A DNA stretch of 64,000 bases from Entoloma clypeatum (lineage: Eukaryota; Basidiomycota; Agaricomycetes; Agaricales; Entolomataceae). Position numbers and translations under genes: made by a program. The notes under the pieces were generated by a model. That model worked only from the letters and a program-made list of their open reading frames with translations. It searched no databases and was not told the DNA's origin. The stretch spans positions 5,146,001 to 5,210,000 of the forward strand of contig OY751488.1 of NCBI GenBank assembly GCA_963565915.1, in the 5' to 3' direction. Below, piece by piece: positions 44,680 through 56,847 of the stretch. The stretch's first letter is position 1. Every line of letters begins with the position of its first letter.

Positions 44680-45488
44680 TCAAAGCGTCAAGCCGATCAG
44701 GTTGCAGAAGTTGGTGGTCACGCTGAGGCTGGCGCAAGCCTGGATGGTAGCGTAGAGGGACGCGTTGGCCCTGATGGCGGCGCACAGAGCAGCGTAGATG
44801 TTGACGCCAGGGAAGACCGTGGCACAAACGGTGACGACAGCACTGAGGAAAGCCGAGAAGCTAGCCCTGTGGAGATATAGTCAATACCCAGAGACGATAT
44901 AAAAAAACCTCAAAACGACCTACCAGAGCAATACGCTGAGGTCTCCGCCAAGCGCAACATTGATGAGGCCTAGGACAGTGACGTTCACGGAGGCGAAGAC
45001 ATGAACGCAGGCGAAAAAAGCCTGGAAGAGGAAGAATCGGCTTATAAGTAGCTACTCGTCGAACAGGTTCGCCAAGGGAGATCCTGCTCACAGCACAAAC
45101 GTTGACCAAGAGCGCCACAAATGCGTTGATGTCAATGCCGGAGTCGACGGTCACAAGAACAGCCAGGTCGGCGACAGCAGCGGCGAGTGCGAGGTTAATG
45201 TTGACAACGGCGGCCGCATAGATGGGGATTGAGAGGAGGGGGATGTGGATGGCAGCTATGGATTAGAAATTTCAATGTGCTGCGGTGCAGATAGTACAAG
45301 ACTACAAACGCACTCAAGGTAGCGAGGATGACATTGATTGAGCTTGTGAGGAAAACCAATACTTGATTGGCCGAGCTGCAGCCGCAATTGTTACGGGCAA
45401 CGAGGGCGCGATTAACGTTGGAGGCGGGGGCGGGGGATGCAGAGGCGGAACCGGCGAGAGCGGCAACAACAGCAGCAAGACCGTACAT
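44680..45488 (-). CDS. secreted hydrophobic small-Cys protein
   Basis: Four exons, 45314-45488, 45092-45255, 44924-45021 and 44680-44866, join in frame (introns of 58, 70 and 57 nt) to give 207 residues. The first 19 residues (MYGLAAVVAALAGSASASP) are a clear signal peptide. The mature protein starts with a short Pro/Ala segment and NNCGCSSANQV. It is then almost uninterrupted Val/Leu/Ala/Ile-rich sequence with regular Asn (VVNINLALAAAV, SVNVTVLGLINVAL) and a few Cys, ending CNLIGLTL. It lacks the eight-Cys pattern of hydrophobins. Membrane insertion or an amphipathic helical repeat is plausible. The conserved frame through three introns shows it is a real, probably intact gene. Confidence 0.75.
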
Positions 45489-47277
45489 GATGAAGAGCGA
45501 GTTGTAAGAGGAATTTGCTTTGCTGTGAGTGTTGAGGGAAAAGAGCGCTGGAGAGGATGGGTCAAGGTTCAAGAGATTTTATACGTCCTTCCTACCAGGA
45601 CCCCAGATATTAATCCACTTGAATGTCGGAAACCTATATGCGGACAACTTCACCGCCAAATCTACACCCTATCCCGCGAACGGTTGAGGCTGAATCAAAG
45701 TTAAATTCTGATCTCGTAGATTCCCCTTAGAATGTTTCCGCAAACGACGGTCGGTTTCTGGGCATACAACCTCCCTTTGACCGAATGTGAGGCTGCAAAG
45801 ATGTGTTTTCAGCCTTGACTCGATTGCGTGTTGTCCGGGGTCTTGCTGAACTCTGGAAAGTCGCGAAGAGGACAGACAGACAGGGATGTTTGAAAGAAAG
45901 AAAAAGAAAAGAGAACGCAATACCTCCAAGTGAAACGCGACGGCGAGGGGAGGTTGTCCCTGATCCCGCTCTCCCTGAGCACCTTTTTTTCATTTCGGTT
46001 CCCCACACCAGCTCCACATTGGCACATTCAACCATGCGTGGGGAGTGGATGTTTGCAGAATCTTCTGTCCTGGCTCTCGTTGAGAAGCCAGTTTCGGTTT
46101 TGACCTGGACGACTCCGGATCCTTAATAACCAAGCTGCAGGAAACAGATTCGACTTACATGAACTTACCGGACGTCGGACCCTGCCGCCTGGTCACCAGT
46201 GGGGTTTGATCAACATGCTTTGTTATTTAATGTATTACTTGCCGTAAGACTTTGGAGCAGTGGGGTGTTTTTCTAAGCGATCGGAGTTCCTGGACAACAA
46301 CCAATAAGCGAAGGGGTGATTTTTGCAAGTCCGATGAATGCGCTGATGCGTTGCCAGTAAAGTTATAGTACGTACTGGTTGGTGCACTTTGACATCGGCT
46401 AATGAATTTGAAATTTATTCTATTGCTCCAGATGTTACGGAAAGTCCTTCATCATTGTCTTGTATTTTCGGAATCGCATTGGTAAAGTCGATGTCTCTCT
46501 GTTCCACCCATAATGACTTACCATCCACAGGAGGCCGCGATATGAAACATCCTGAACGTTTACGACTACACGCAGTAGCCAACAGTTCGCTCAACGAGGC
46601 TTGACGGTACATACTTCACCCACGTACCTTGACGGAATTATTTGGCGTAAAAGGATACATTGTTTGGAAATGAACCGTAAGTGACCTGCTCCGTCGATGG
46701 TGATAGAACGACTTCAGTAGGTACCGTACCTGAACCGTTACCTACTGGATGAGGAGAGATGAGTATTGGAGTACTCGCAACTGTACGTCCCGAGATCGAA
46801 CTCGGTTTTTCCATCGGACTCCGCCGACCTGCAGGAAACGTTCGTAGTACGAAGCCTGGAGGTATGTCGAGTGTTGCCTGTACTAGTCCTGTTTGTCAAC
46901 GATTGGACCCTCCTCCTGCCCACCAGGAACACGAAAGCAACGGCCGTGTTCTGATGGGTGCTGTGGTCCGTGGAGGTATTAAGAAATAAGTGGAGGAAGA
47001 AATAAAGTAAAGGATTAAGGGAATCTCGGAACGAAACTTGGATGTAGTCAGTTAGCAAGCGGTGGCGTAGGGACACTAGGGACTCACGATGCCACAGCTC
47101 GTGGCTGTCACCTTAACCAGTGCAAGCCTCGCGCCTTCTCCATCTAGCCTGAGATACACCTTACATATCAGAACGATCGGAACAACCACAATTGTGATGT
47201 ACCAAGATTCATGAGTATACAGCTAGGGAGGCATAATTGAGCGCGACTGGTGAGGGGAAATTAACAATACACCTGAA
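45489..47277. other. no supported gene
   Basis: Many short overlapping frames on both strands, none with a recognisable motif or consistent splice structure. Probably intergenic, including the promoter of the minus-strand gene starting at 45488. Confidence 0.45.
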
Positions 47278-47937
47278 TCATACGTAGACGGCTTTTCCAC
47301 GATGACATCATGTCTTCCGGCGGATTCTGCGATTTCTTCCGTGAACGAAGTCGTGATCACAACGCGTGAATCAGGGACACGAGAGAAGGAGCTTATCTCC
47401 AGCCAAAATATCACCGCTGTAGCCGCCTCGAGAGTGAGTGACTGGGGCTGCGACAAAGTTTCAAGCTTTCGTAATTATCTCGCCAAGTCTCCATTATCGG
47501 GGGCTGCGTGTATAAGGTGCAGATGAGAGTATAAGTTTTGCCTCGTCTGTCCAAAGCAAGGTCACGCAGCTATGGTTCTTGAGAGTAAGATGCCGTGAGT
47601 ATCAGGGGGCAAGAAACCTCACATTATAGACTTTGCTATCAGCAACTTGATGCAGCGAGTCGCAAAGTTGAGGGAGGCAATGAAGCATCGCACGCATTAT
47701 TGAGAGAGATTGTCTTGATAGCTGAATCTGAAATAAGCAGTCAGCACAGCTTCGTCCCATTGTTCCCGCGACGACCCACTCTTCGAGTAACTCCAAAATG
47801 GCTGTCGAAATTCCGGGACAGCATCGGGGGGCTGCGTTCATCAGACTCATATCATAGGCAGCAGCCGAAGAAAAACCAATTCCGATATCGCCCGCCAGTG
47901 GAAGCCTGGCAGGCATGATGAATATCATAAATATCAT
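47278..47937 (-). CDS. possible gene of unknown function (partial model)
   Basis: Two minus-strand segments look coding. 47617-47937 encodes AAAYDMSLMNAAPRCCPG and LLEEWVVAGTMGRSCADC and ends at a GTGAGG donor. About 47278-47573 begins LRDLALDRRGKTYTLICTL and continues as FTEEIAESAGRHDVIVEK, with one frame change near 47455 that I could not resolve as an intron. It may be a decaying gene. No family recognised. Confidence 0.3.
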
Positions 47938-49062
47938 GCCCTTTGGAGATGAGGACGAATTGAATTGACCTACAGTATCTGCGATATATACTGGATGCTG
48001 TAGTTGGTGACTTCTCCATTCAGATGCACCTGAATAAACGTGCTGTGCAAGATCTGGCTCATGAAATGACTGTTTTGTACTTTCCGTTTATTTCGGACTT
48101 ACATGGAGTTAAGTTATAGAGGTTGAACGTTGATGATGGATCCTTGCATACATCCGCATGTCGGATAGACGAGCCACGAAGGTCTCCTAAATGGATTCCC
48201 CATGTCTTCCGCCTTTTCGAGGTAGTCTTTCAGGTGTTATAACGGTTCTTGGGGGTGGTGCTTGCGGAAGCAGCGATCAAGAGGCGCTTTGTATGAACAA
48301 ATCATGTGACTTTCGGGCCGCTTGTCATTGTTTGCCCGTTACGGTTTACACCAGCTGGCGGCTGACGCGACAAGTACAGTGTCTTGTTTTGTGTAAGTAG
48401 TCTGTTCGTTTAACTCCAATCTCTTCCAGTTTCTAACGTTCACTCTTCTCTTAGTCGTTATCGCCTTACCCCATTGATTACTATCTTGGAACCACCATGT
48501 ACGATGCGATCACTCAGCTCTACATCCTACGTTAACTCGCTATCATAGCTGAAACTTCGACAGTGTCCCTGTCAGTCTCGTCGTTGATTTTGGCCAGCGG
48601 TAACGCCTTGGTAACTCCGTCACCCCTCTCCTTGGTGCTTGTCCCCAACCAGACTTGCGGGACGCATGCGTACGATCAAGCCAAAACAGACTTGTCGTCC
48701 AAGGCTGATGAACATTTGAGTCCTTCACCTGGCTGCATTGTCGTGAAGTACCCTACCAAGTACAAAATGCACAGGACATGTTATTTACACGCCTCATCCC
48801 TGGAAACTGTCCGAACTGTGGACAAGCCTTGACGGCAAAGCACCTGTGGAATCTGCTGCCAGACTGTTCAACTAACCGTGGAGCTTGTTAGAAGAGCTTG
48901 GCAACTCTTCAGTACGGTGTTAAGGCTGACAATCGAAGTAAATGATGGCATCACACAGCGCCATCGTGGCGGTGTTTGCAGTGCCTCCACCCGCCATACA
49001 TCCACCGCTTTCTATGTATTCATTATCGATCACTAGTTCACGTCTTGCTTCCTTTCCTCCCG
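47938..49062. other. no supported gene
   Basis: Upstream region of the NACHT gene starting at about 49063. Short frames only. Confidence 0.4.
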
Positions 49063-52000
49063 ATGCAAGCCCTCGCTCTTTCATCGAAGCATCTTTATGC
49101 CTCCTTCATTGGCAATCCGTGGGGAAACAACGATGCTCTATCATCAACGTACTTCTGGGCTCCTTCGCTGCCGCGAGCTGCCGACATCTCCCAAACGGCA
49201 ACGGTACGTCACGAAGAGAACAGATCAGAAGCGTAATGAATCGTGGTTTCATAGAAGGACGAGGGGCACGTCCAATCATCGATTACCCACTCCACGGACA
49301 GCCCTTCGTCGCCTCTGGATGTGGCCGCAGTGGAGCAAGGGACAATTTCAGCGATCTCTGAAACATCAGTACATGCAGGTGATCCCGAGATGCCGGAAGA
49401 TATACGACCTCCATCCCTTCCGGAAGGTACAACAGTACGTATCCGAGGATAAGAGAGGTACATCATAGAAGACTGAACTACGATCCCCAGGAACATCTTG
49501 AGCGCTCCGAAGCTTCACGACCTTCGCCGCTTCTGAGAGTTGGTGAGTTGGCCGAAGAAACAACAGTACGTATCCAACGAGAATAAGGATTGTGAGCGTC
49601 CTAAACCGTGCCCCCCCAGAAGAACGATGACAATGAACCACCGATCGGTCGCCAGGACGGCTCTCCGTCGCTTCAGGGTGTACCGGCAGGAAAGGAGAAG
49701 CACCCAACTAACTTTGAAACACCCATACATTCGCGCCCTCTGTCTGCTTCGAGAACTGCCGAAATCGCAGAAAGCAAGCTGGTATGTATACAAAGACAAC
49801 GAGGATTAACGATTTACTGAATCGCGGTCTGGTGGCAGGACGACGGCCATGTTGAGGCAGGAACCAACCACTTTTCGGATAGAGCCGCAGCAAAGGAGCA
49901 GACTTTTCCAGCTATCTCCAAGACATCACCATATGCGATTGGTCTCGACATAACTCCGAATTCACAACCTCCCTCAATCCCGCCAGTATGTATGAGAGAA
50001 CACAGATTGCGACTCAAATTGTATTGACTCATGATCTCGTAGGAGGATCGCCGTGTTGAATCATCGATTATCCACTTCTCGGACAGCTCCTCGTCGATTA
50101 TACGGGATACAGAGGAGCAAACATCTTCAGTAACCTCTGAACTATCCGAATGTTCAAGTGGTCTCGAGTTATCTGTCTATTTCTCCAGCGGCGAAAGGAG
50201 TCCGACACCCACGCAAGAGGCTGACCAGCCCGTGACTTCCGTAAATATCTCCAACAGCACATTCGCCGAGGTTCAGCGAGACTTGAATGTTTATAACGGA
50301 GGGGTCACCAATTACAACACCAAGAACATATCTCGGACAGGTGAGCCTTCTCATTATTTCTTCTGTCCAACGGGTAGAGTTCAACGCAAACAGGTGTTCA
50401 TTGGCCGGCGCTCTCGAAGGTCGTTTCTCCAGGTGCGGCCTACGATTCCGAGCAGCGCAACCCGCCCCCTCGGTGCCATCCAGGAACTCGAACCGCGATT
50501 CTAACGGAGATAGACAAATGGGCCAAGGACGGGAACGAGCTATATTGGCTTCATGCTCCTGCAGGTGCAGGAAAATCAGCCATCGCCCAGACAATCGCGG
50601 AAAGCTGTGCACAACGCGGAGAGCTCGCTGCGAGCTTCTTCTTTGCTCAATCTGTGCCAAAGCGCAATAATGTCAAGTACCTCTTTCCCACGATTGCTGT
50701 TCAGATGGCTCTGTCGTCGTCTGAAAAGCGGGAGAGGATCAGAAAGGTGCTTGACGATGAGCCCTTTATCATGAATCGCGCTGGAGGTGCCGTTGATCTC
50801 ATCGTTCAGCTGTTCAATGACGATTCGCCGAGACTCTCCCATATGTCTGACGCAGCGTTAGCGCCTTTCCTCGTCATCATCGATGGTCTTGATGAGTGCG
50901 AGGGAAATCGCAACCAATCTTGGATTCTCGATCGCATTTTTGACTTGATTAACGAGCATCGTCTTCCCTTGCGATTCCTCATCGTCAGCCGTCCGGAGCC
51001 CCACATCCGAGAGGCGTTCGAAAGGCCAGTCATGGCAAGAATGATGGAAACAATGTCACTCCATGGGGACAACGACGCCCGTCGGGATATCATGAAGTAT
51101 CTCCGAAGTGAATTCGCCAGAATACACAGTTCTGAGATGCACAAGGACAGTATGCAGTTCGTCCCAGGGCCTTGGCCATCGGACGCCACCATCAAACGAC
51201 TCGTGGCGCAATCCGGAGGATTTTTCATCTATGCCTCCACCGTCGTCAGATTTGTTGACGAGGAATACTCCTCATGCACCGATCAACTGGATCAGGTCCT
51301 CGGTATATCCCTTCCAGATGATGACTCGCCCTCGCCGCCCTTTGCAGAACTCGATAAATTGTATACACAGATCTTAGCATCCTGTCCGAAGGCACGACTT
51401 CCACTTCTCAAACGTATCTTGGGGTTCCTTACGTTCCAGCAAGAGAAGCAGTCCCCAGCAGTATCCGACATAGAGACGTGCCTCGGCCTGCGACCGGGGC
51501 AGGTCATGTCGACATTGCGGGGGCTACATTCACTCATCAGTTTTCCAATGATAGACTTTGACTACTCCTCGTCATTATTCCAACGCGCCATCCCGCAGGA
51601 GCTACCAAGGACGCCCTCTTTGAGATATTGCATTCGGTCGTTTCACGTCTCATTCTTAGAGTTCCTCGCGGACAAAGATCGAGCTGCAGAGTTCCACATC
51701 GACAATCATCAATGGTATGAAAGTGTTTTCCGTGACGCATTCCGCGCCGTCAGGGACAAATTGCATTTGTCTGTGAACGTCCATAATAGGTTTGTCTTCG
51801 TACCTCCTCGTCAGGCCGCAGATCAAATTAACGGAGCGATTTTTAGTGGTAGTGCGGGTGGAGAGCAACTCTTGGATCATTCTATCGTCTATCCCTTCCT
51901 TGGGCGTTGCCTTCGCCAAAGCCCAAACCAAATGCCGCTCGTCGAGGTTATTCGTCGGAGCCTCGACGCTGACCGTTGGTCTGAATGTCTTGAGGGAGGG

Positions 52001-52850
52001 GAAGACTGGACAGATTGCGAGAAATTCCAAGCGGTCGAGCTACTGATCGGAATTACACAAGTTTTATCTTCGGTACGCCATCCCTTTGGCAACGTGCGCC
52101 AAAAGGAAATTTAAATGATTTACATATTTATATCTGATGCACAGCTCAAGGAACGATTTTCATCAAGTCACCAGTTTGATTTCGTTGATGGATTGAATGC
52201 GCTTTGTGACTCTGCATTCCGTGTCCATCTCTCCCTCCTGGCAGATTCCCCAGAAAAAGTAGAGCGTCTCCATGCGATGTACACTGTGGCAAATCATTCG
52301 GAAGCTTTCTTTGGTCCAGACGGCGCCAACCTAATGCATTTTCTCGAATCAGGAGCGCCTAGATTGCTGGAAATCCCGGAATCCAAGACGGTTCGAAATA
52401 TATGCAGATTCATGTCCATCATGCGCGCGATGCACAATTGTGACAAGTATCTGAATGACTTCAAGTCTGATCCGACACGATCCGCGGCTTTCTATTATGA
52501 TCCTGGGGTCTGGAACGCTTTCGTTGCGACACGCTTCATTAGGTCCCTGATAGGAAGACCTTCGAGGTATGAAGATCATTCGAGTCAAAGTCGACTCGAC
52601 GCTGACTGGCATCCCATATCGCCATCTCAGGTCTCCCAGCCACGAGGCTTCGTTTTGGACGAATCCTCAAGATCCGCTGTACTACGCATCCTTCCATGTC
52701 TACCACCACATTGAACATGCAAGGCCAAATGATGAAGCCTTGATGAGCGAGATACTCCGGTTGGAAGATTTCCCGACATCATCCTTGAAAACATTCACCA
52801 CGCTCAGAAGCGCGGTAGCAGTCGTACATTGGCTCGAGGTGATTCATTAA
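49063..52850 (+). CDS. NACHT-domain NTPase with repeated-exon N-terminus
   Basis: Nine exons keep frame throughout: 49063-49203, 49255-49434, 49491-49565, 49620-49781, 49839-49985, 50043-50340, 50394-52072, 52145-52566, 52631-52850 (about 1107 residues). The exact start is inferred. Exons 2 to 5 are all phase 0 to phase 0 and encode short acidic Ser/Thr-rich modules of 25-60 residues; exon 6 starts with another (EDRRVESSIIHFSDS) and then carries FAEVQRDLNVYNG, shared with the gene at 659-2519. Exon 7 has SPGAAYDS, PPPRC, Walker A (APAGAGKS, about residue 389), FFFAQS, Walker B (LVIIDGLDEC, about 494), then the helical NACHT remainder and a FHVSFLEFLADKDRA block. The C-terminus is helical with no recognised repeats. 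Family role (known): STAND switch ATPases linked to fungal self/non-self responses. No damage seen. Confidence 0.85.
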
Positions 52851-53149
52851 GCTCTAGGGGTCGCCCCTTTCTGACGATCTTGTGGTTCCTGAAAGCAATG
52901 GGCGAACCCCCGAGAAGACATGATATCGATATGGAAAGCTCGCGTCGTCAGTAATCGTGGTCCAAAGACTGGGTTGGGAATCTCTCGTCCGTTGCTGGGA
53001 ACATACAATCGAATAAAGAAGGTATTTGTCGTGTTGTCCCTGACTCGTTTCTACTGGTAAGACTCGCTCACTTCTACTATTCCCAGTCATTATTGGTGGG
53101 TCATTTTGGCGGATAAACAGTCGTGTCATGATTCACATGACAGTGTAGC

Positions 53150-54429
53150 TCGCGTCGCCATCTGTGGACACGCACGGTCAGAAGCCTGAGGGCTACCCGC
53201 CATCTTTGAACCGTCCTGAACAGCCTCAAGTGGCGCGAGCACATGTGTCGTCATCACATCAAGGCTCGGGTGGTGTGACTTCGAATCCAGTCTCTGCGTC
53301 CGGTGAACATAGTGACTTCCATTGCTATCGCTCCTCTTTTGCTTATTTTCATGTTTGCAAGGCATAGCTAAGAGCAAGATCGAACCTGTCCCAGCAGTAG
53401 GCGCAGATCACAAATCATCGACATTGCATAGGGCCTTGGGCACCATCTCAAATTCTGCCCCTCGTTCATACGAGTTGGTACCCCAGAGAGCGTTTGCTTC
53501 ATCCGATCCTGCTTCCCCGCCACCACCACCGACCGATCGTTCTGCACGACTAGATCCTCCTCGTCTGGCTCCCACGACATCACTCAATATCTATGCACCA
53601 AAACCCACCCGACCTCCTCCGATAGACCCCATGAATGGTAATCATCAACTCTGTCGCTATCGATCTTCTTCGTCTTATTTTCTTGTGTCCACTAGTGGAA
53701 TATTTGAGCACAAACCCCCCAAGAATTTTATCCCTGCCCGAGCCTTCTGCGCCCGCACCAGCCGTCACCGGTCCTGCCCAAGTCGTTGCCAGTTGTCCCG
53801 CACCCACTATATCGCATGATATACATTCGCCCAAGCCCACCCCACCCCCTCTGACATATCTCACCAACAGAAACCAGGACATAAGTCGCCATGATTCGAC
53901 GCCGTTCAACGCCGGCGACTTTGAACCTGATCCGCTGTCGAATCAAGCCCAAGCAAGTGGCCAGAACAATCTACATCGAGAATCTCTTTCCACCCGTACC
54001 CAATTCAATGTCCCTATGGACGGGATTTCCCAGACTGCCGACAAAGTCATTATCGATCATGGATCTCTTATTCTTCAGCAGCTCTCTGATGTTCCAGCAA
54101 CCCTCGCGAAGACCCTCGCTGGCGTCTGCACCCTCATGACGACCAACTCTCGACTTATGCTTGCCCAGACAGAGGTTCACTCTCTCAACAACTGCCTCTC
54201 AACCGCCAACCTCGTTCTCACGCTTGCCCATGACGATGAGACACGGCTAGCCGTCTCCCTTCAGGTCAATGAGTTGAAGACTCGGCTCGCGGCTGCAGAA
54301 ATAAACGCAAAGGGGCTTGCAGACGACATACAAGCCCTTTCCTCTGGCGTCAGGCTCTCTCCTACTCCTCCTGTTAGTTCGATTTCCCCGTCTGTTGGGT
54401 ACAATTCTGCCAAGCGTTGGGCATCTTGA
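53150..54429 (+). CDS. hypothetical Pro/Ser-rich protein with C-terminal coiled coil
   Basis: Exons of about 53150-53302, 53362-53637 and 53696-54429 join in frame (introns of 59 and 58 nt). The first start is unresolved; an upstream ATG at about 52899 followed by an intron is possible. The N-terminal two thirds are Pro/Ser-rich. Exon 2 and exon 3 both contain an IYAPKPTRPPPIDP-type block (IHSPKPTPPPLTYL in exon 3), suggesting internal duplication. The last 130 residues are helical (DKVIIDHGSLILQQLSD, LAVSLQVNELKTRLAAAE) and could form a coiled coil. No family recognised. Confidence 0.5.
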
Positions 54430-54593
54430 TAGAAGAGCGTCTGCTTTCTCCCCTGTGTCTTCTTCTTTGCTTTGCTGGATCATCATGAGTCGAGCTTCGC
54501 ACGTAAATTGTAAATATATCCAAAGAAACTGGCGATCAATATTACGAACAGATCATGTGACTCTGGACTCTTCTCTCGCTTCCCGGTCAGTGC

Positions 54594-56240
54594 ATGGCTT
54601 CTTCAATAGAGCTTGCGTCGTTACGCACCCCGGAATACTCGACCTTCCTCACAGAAGATGTCCCTCCACACCACCACCCACACACCCCCTCCCCACAGCC
54701 GCACCATCTCTTCCATCAACCCCCCCTCCTGTCCGACGATGGCACATCGACCGAGCTCGCGAACATCCACCCGCGCTGGAAACGCGACCTTCATGCCCTC
54801 ATGGAGTTCCCAAAATCCTCGCCCGCGGCGTTCCTGCTGCACATGACGATGCTCTTCCTGATCCTCTCCTCTGCGCTCGTGACGGTGCTGGAGACTGTCC
54901 CAGCGTTTCACGCCATCTCAACGCGAGCGTGGTTCGGGGTGGAGACGGCGCTGGTGGCAATATTCACGGTGGAGTACACTGCAAGATGTTTGGCGTCGAG
55001 CGGGACGTGGATCAGCTTGTTGAAGTGGCAGACGTGTGGGCGTTCTAAATCTTTTCCTCTTCCACCGGAGTGCTTACGTAATCCATGCAGCGTTTTTTGG
55101 GATTATTGATTTGCTTGCGGTTGCGCCGTATTATATAGAGCTGATGTTGCACCAAGACACGGTACGCCCTTGAGATGTGTTTGTGTGCATTCACTTCAAG
55201 TTGTAAAGCCCAGTCAGTCTTATTCAGGTTTTCGATTTTGCGGATGTTTCGGCTGTTGAGGGTGTTTAAGCCCTTCCGCTATAACAATACTATTTTACTG
55301 TGGGTTTGGGCTAGTTTCGTTGGTGCGATGAACTAACGGCGCATATAGGACTATCGAGGTCATGTACGTCTCCGTGCGGAGGTCGCAGCATGCCCTACTC
55401 GCCATTGGATTTTTTGTTGTTATGATCCTTACGATCTTCAGCACGCTTTTGTACGCAGATAGTTTCATTCTCTTGTTCTTCTGTCTGATAGATTGTCCCC
55501 AGATATTTTGCCGAAAGAGGAACGTGGGACCCAATTTTGGATACTTTCGTCAATGCTGACGGGGACCCAACTCAATTCTCAGTCAGTCACCCCTCCCTCG
55601 CGCATACACCCACCTATTAACACCGCCTTTGAACTACATAGTCCATCCCCGCAGCAGCCTGGTTCGTCATCGTCAGTAAGCACTCTCCTACTGGCTCCCA
55701 TATCGTCTACTCACGGTGGCTCAACAGCGATAACAACCGTGGGTTACGGCGAAATCACGCCCCGCTCGTTCCTCGGCCGCCTCGTTACGCTCCCCATCCT
55801 CATGTTCGGTCTTCTCCTCATCACTCTCCCGAGTTTCGTGCTCGGAAGGGAGTTTAGCTTGGTTTGGGAGAAGATGACGATTCGTCGGATAGAGGTCTGT
55901 GTCTTGCCGACCATCCCCCTTTTTCTCCTCCCTCCTTTTTGACCGACCGCTTGTGTCGTACGATTCACAGGGCGACGACCCACACGCGGCAGACTCCCCC
56001 ATCGAGCCTTCCTTCCCGTTCCCGTTTTCGCCTGTCCCGCACCACAACCACAACGGTGACCTGTCGAATAGGAAGCTGGCGCACAACCAGACGGAGCTGA
56101 GTCGGCAGATTGTGGAGCTGAGAGCGACGGTGGAGGCGCAGGGGGTGATGGTGCGGCGGTTGGTGGAGGCGCTGGAGAGCCGGGGGTTGGTCGTAGGGCA
56201 GAATGGGTCGGTGAAGGGCAAAGCTGTGGATCGCTCGTGA
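54594..56240 (+). CDS. voltage-gated potassium channel, six-helix Kv type
   Basis: Eight exons join in frame: 54594-55035, 55091-55161, 55214-55299, 55349-55450, 55503-55581, 55642-55675, 55728-55894, 55971-56240 (416 residues, ATG 54594, TGA 56238-56240). Helices: S1 about 80-104, S2 114-135, S3 148-165, S4 172-193 with Arg/Lys at every third position (R181, R184, R187, K190, R193), S5 215-234, pore helix and filter TVGYG at 275-279, S6 285-310. The N-terminus is His/Pro-rich; the C-terminus is predicted coiled coil (ELSRQIVELRATVEAQGVMV), probably for tetramer assembly. Residues seen indicate a K+-selective plasma-membrane or vacuolar channel gated by voltage. The gene appears intact. Confidence 0.9.
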
Positions 56241-56375
56241 CATCGATATTGCTGTGTCTATTTCACTTGTTTTTTGGATATTGTGTTGATACGGGAATTA
56301 GGATCAGTGGCTTGTGACTTGATGGCGAGCCAAAATCGCAGAGTAGTAGGATATTCTGTGCTACATATACACGAG

Positions 56376-56520
56376 GACCGAGTGGCGAAATGGCATCGCG
56401 TCTGACTACGATTCTTAGCATGGTCCTCCTCTGTTTCTACGGGTGCGGGGGCTGGATTCTCAACCATGCTTTGAATTTGTTCTAATCAGGAGATTGCAGG
56501 TTCGACCCCTGTCTCGGTCA
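56376..56520 (+). tRNA. tRNA-Arg(ACG) with intron
   Basis: Acceptor GACCGAG (56376-56382) pairs perfectly with CTCGGTC, discriminator A at 56520. The D stem is GCGA/TCGC. The anticodon stem TCTGA pairs with TCAGG, and the seven-base loop CTACGAA gives anticodon ACG. The T arm is GCAGG-TTCGACC-CCTGT. A 73-nt intron (56412-56484) sits one base after the anticodon, the canonical eukaryotic position. A T6 run at 56540-56545 is the likely Pol III terminator. Confidence 0.88.
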
Positions 56521-56539
56521 CTGAACCAAGTTGGAGGAC

Positions 56540-56545
56540 TTTTTT
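56540..56545 (+). terminator. RNA polymerase III terminator of tRNA-Arg
   Basis: TTTTTT 20 bases after the discriminator base of the tRNA. Confidence 0.6.
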
Positions 56546-56738
56546 CTTCTCCAGGCGGTAGTGGTCATTTTCCGATAGGCTCACCATTCGTCCCATAAAC
56601 TGTGGGACACTGCTCCCCCTCGCGAACATCAAAAGTGGACCAGCAGGCGGTCTCTCTTGAACGGCATGAGCGTGTAGTAAGTTCGGTGATCTTTCCCTCA
56701 ATTCATTTGACGACAATGTCATCCGCAGTATACTCAGG

Positions 56739-56847
56739 GACCGAGTAGCGAAATGGCATCGCGTCTGACTACGATTCTTGGCATGGTCCACCTCTGCTCG
56801 GGAGCATACTGGTTCGGAGATTGTAGATTCGAGTTTTGTTTCGGTCA
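56739..56847 (+). pseudogene. decayed tRNA-Arg copy
   Basis: The first half repeats the tRNA above almost exactly (GACCGAG to CTGACTACGATTCTTGGCATGGTCC). The intron is shortened and changed, and the 3' half has lost pairing: the T arm reads GTAGATTCGAGTTTTGT and the acceptor end TTCGGTC. Most changes are C to T or G to A. Confidence 0.75.

Noticed and set aside
54317..55048. plus-strand 243-residue ORF overlapping the K+ channel start
   Set aside because: Different frame from the channel exon; no motif, and it runs from the neighbouring gene into channel coding sequence.
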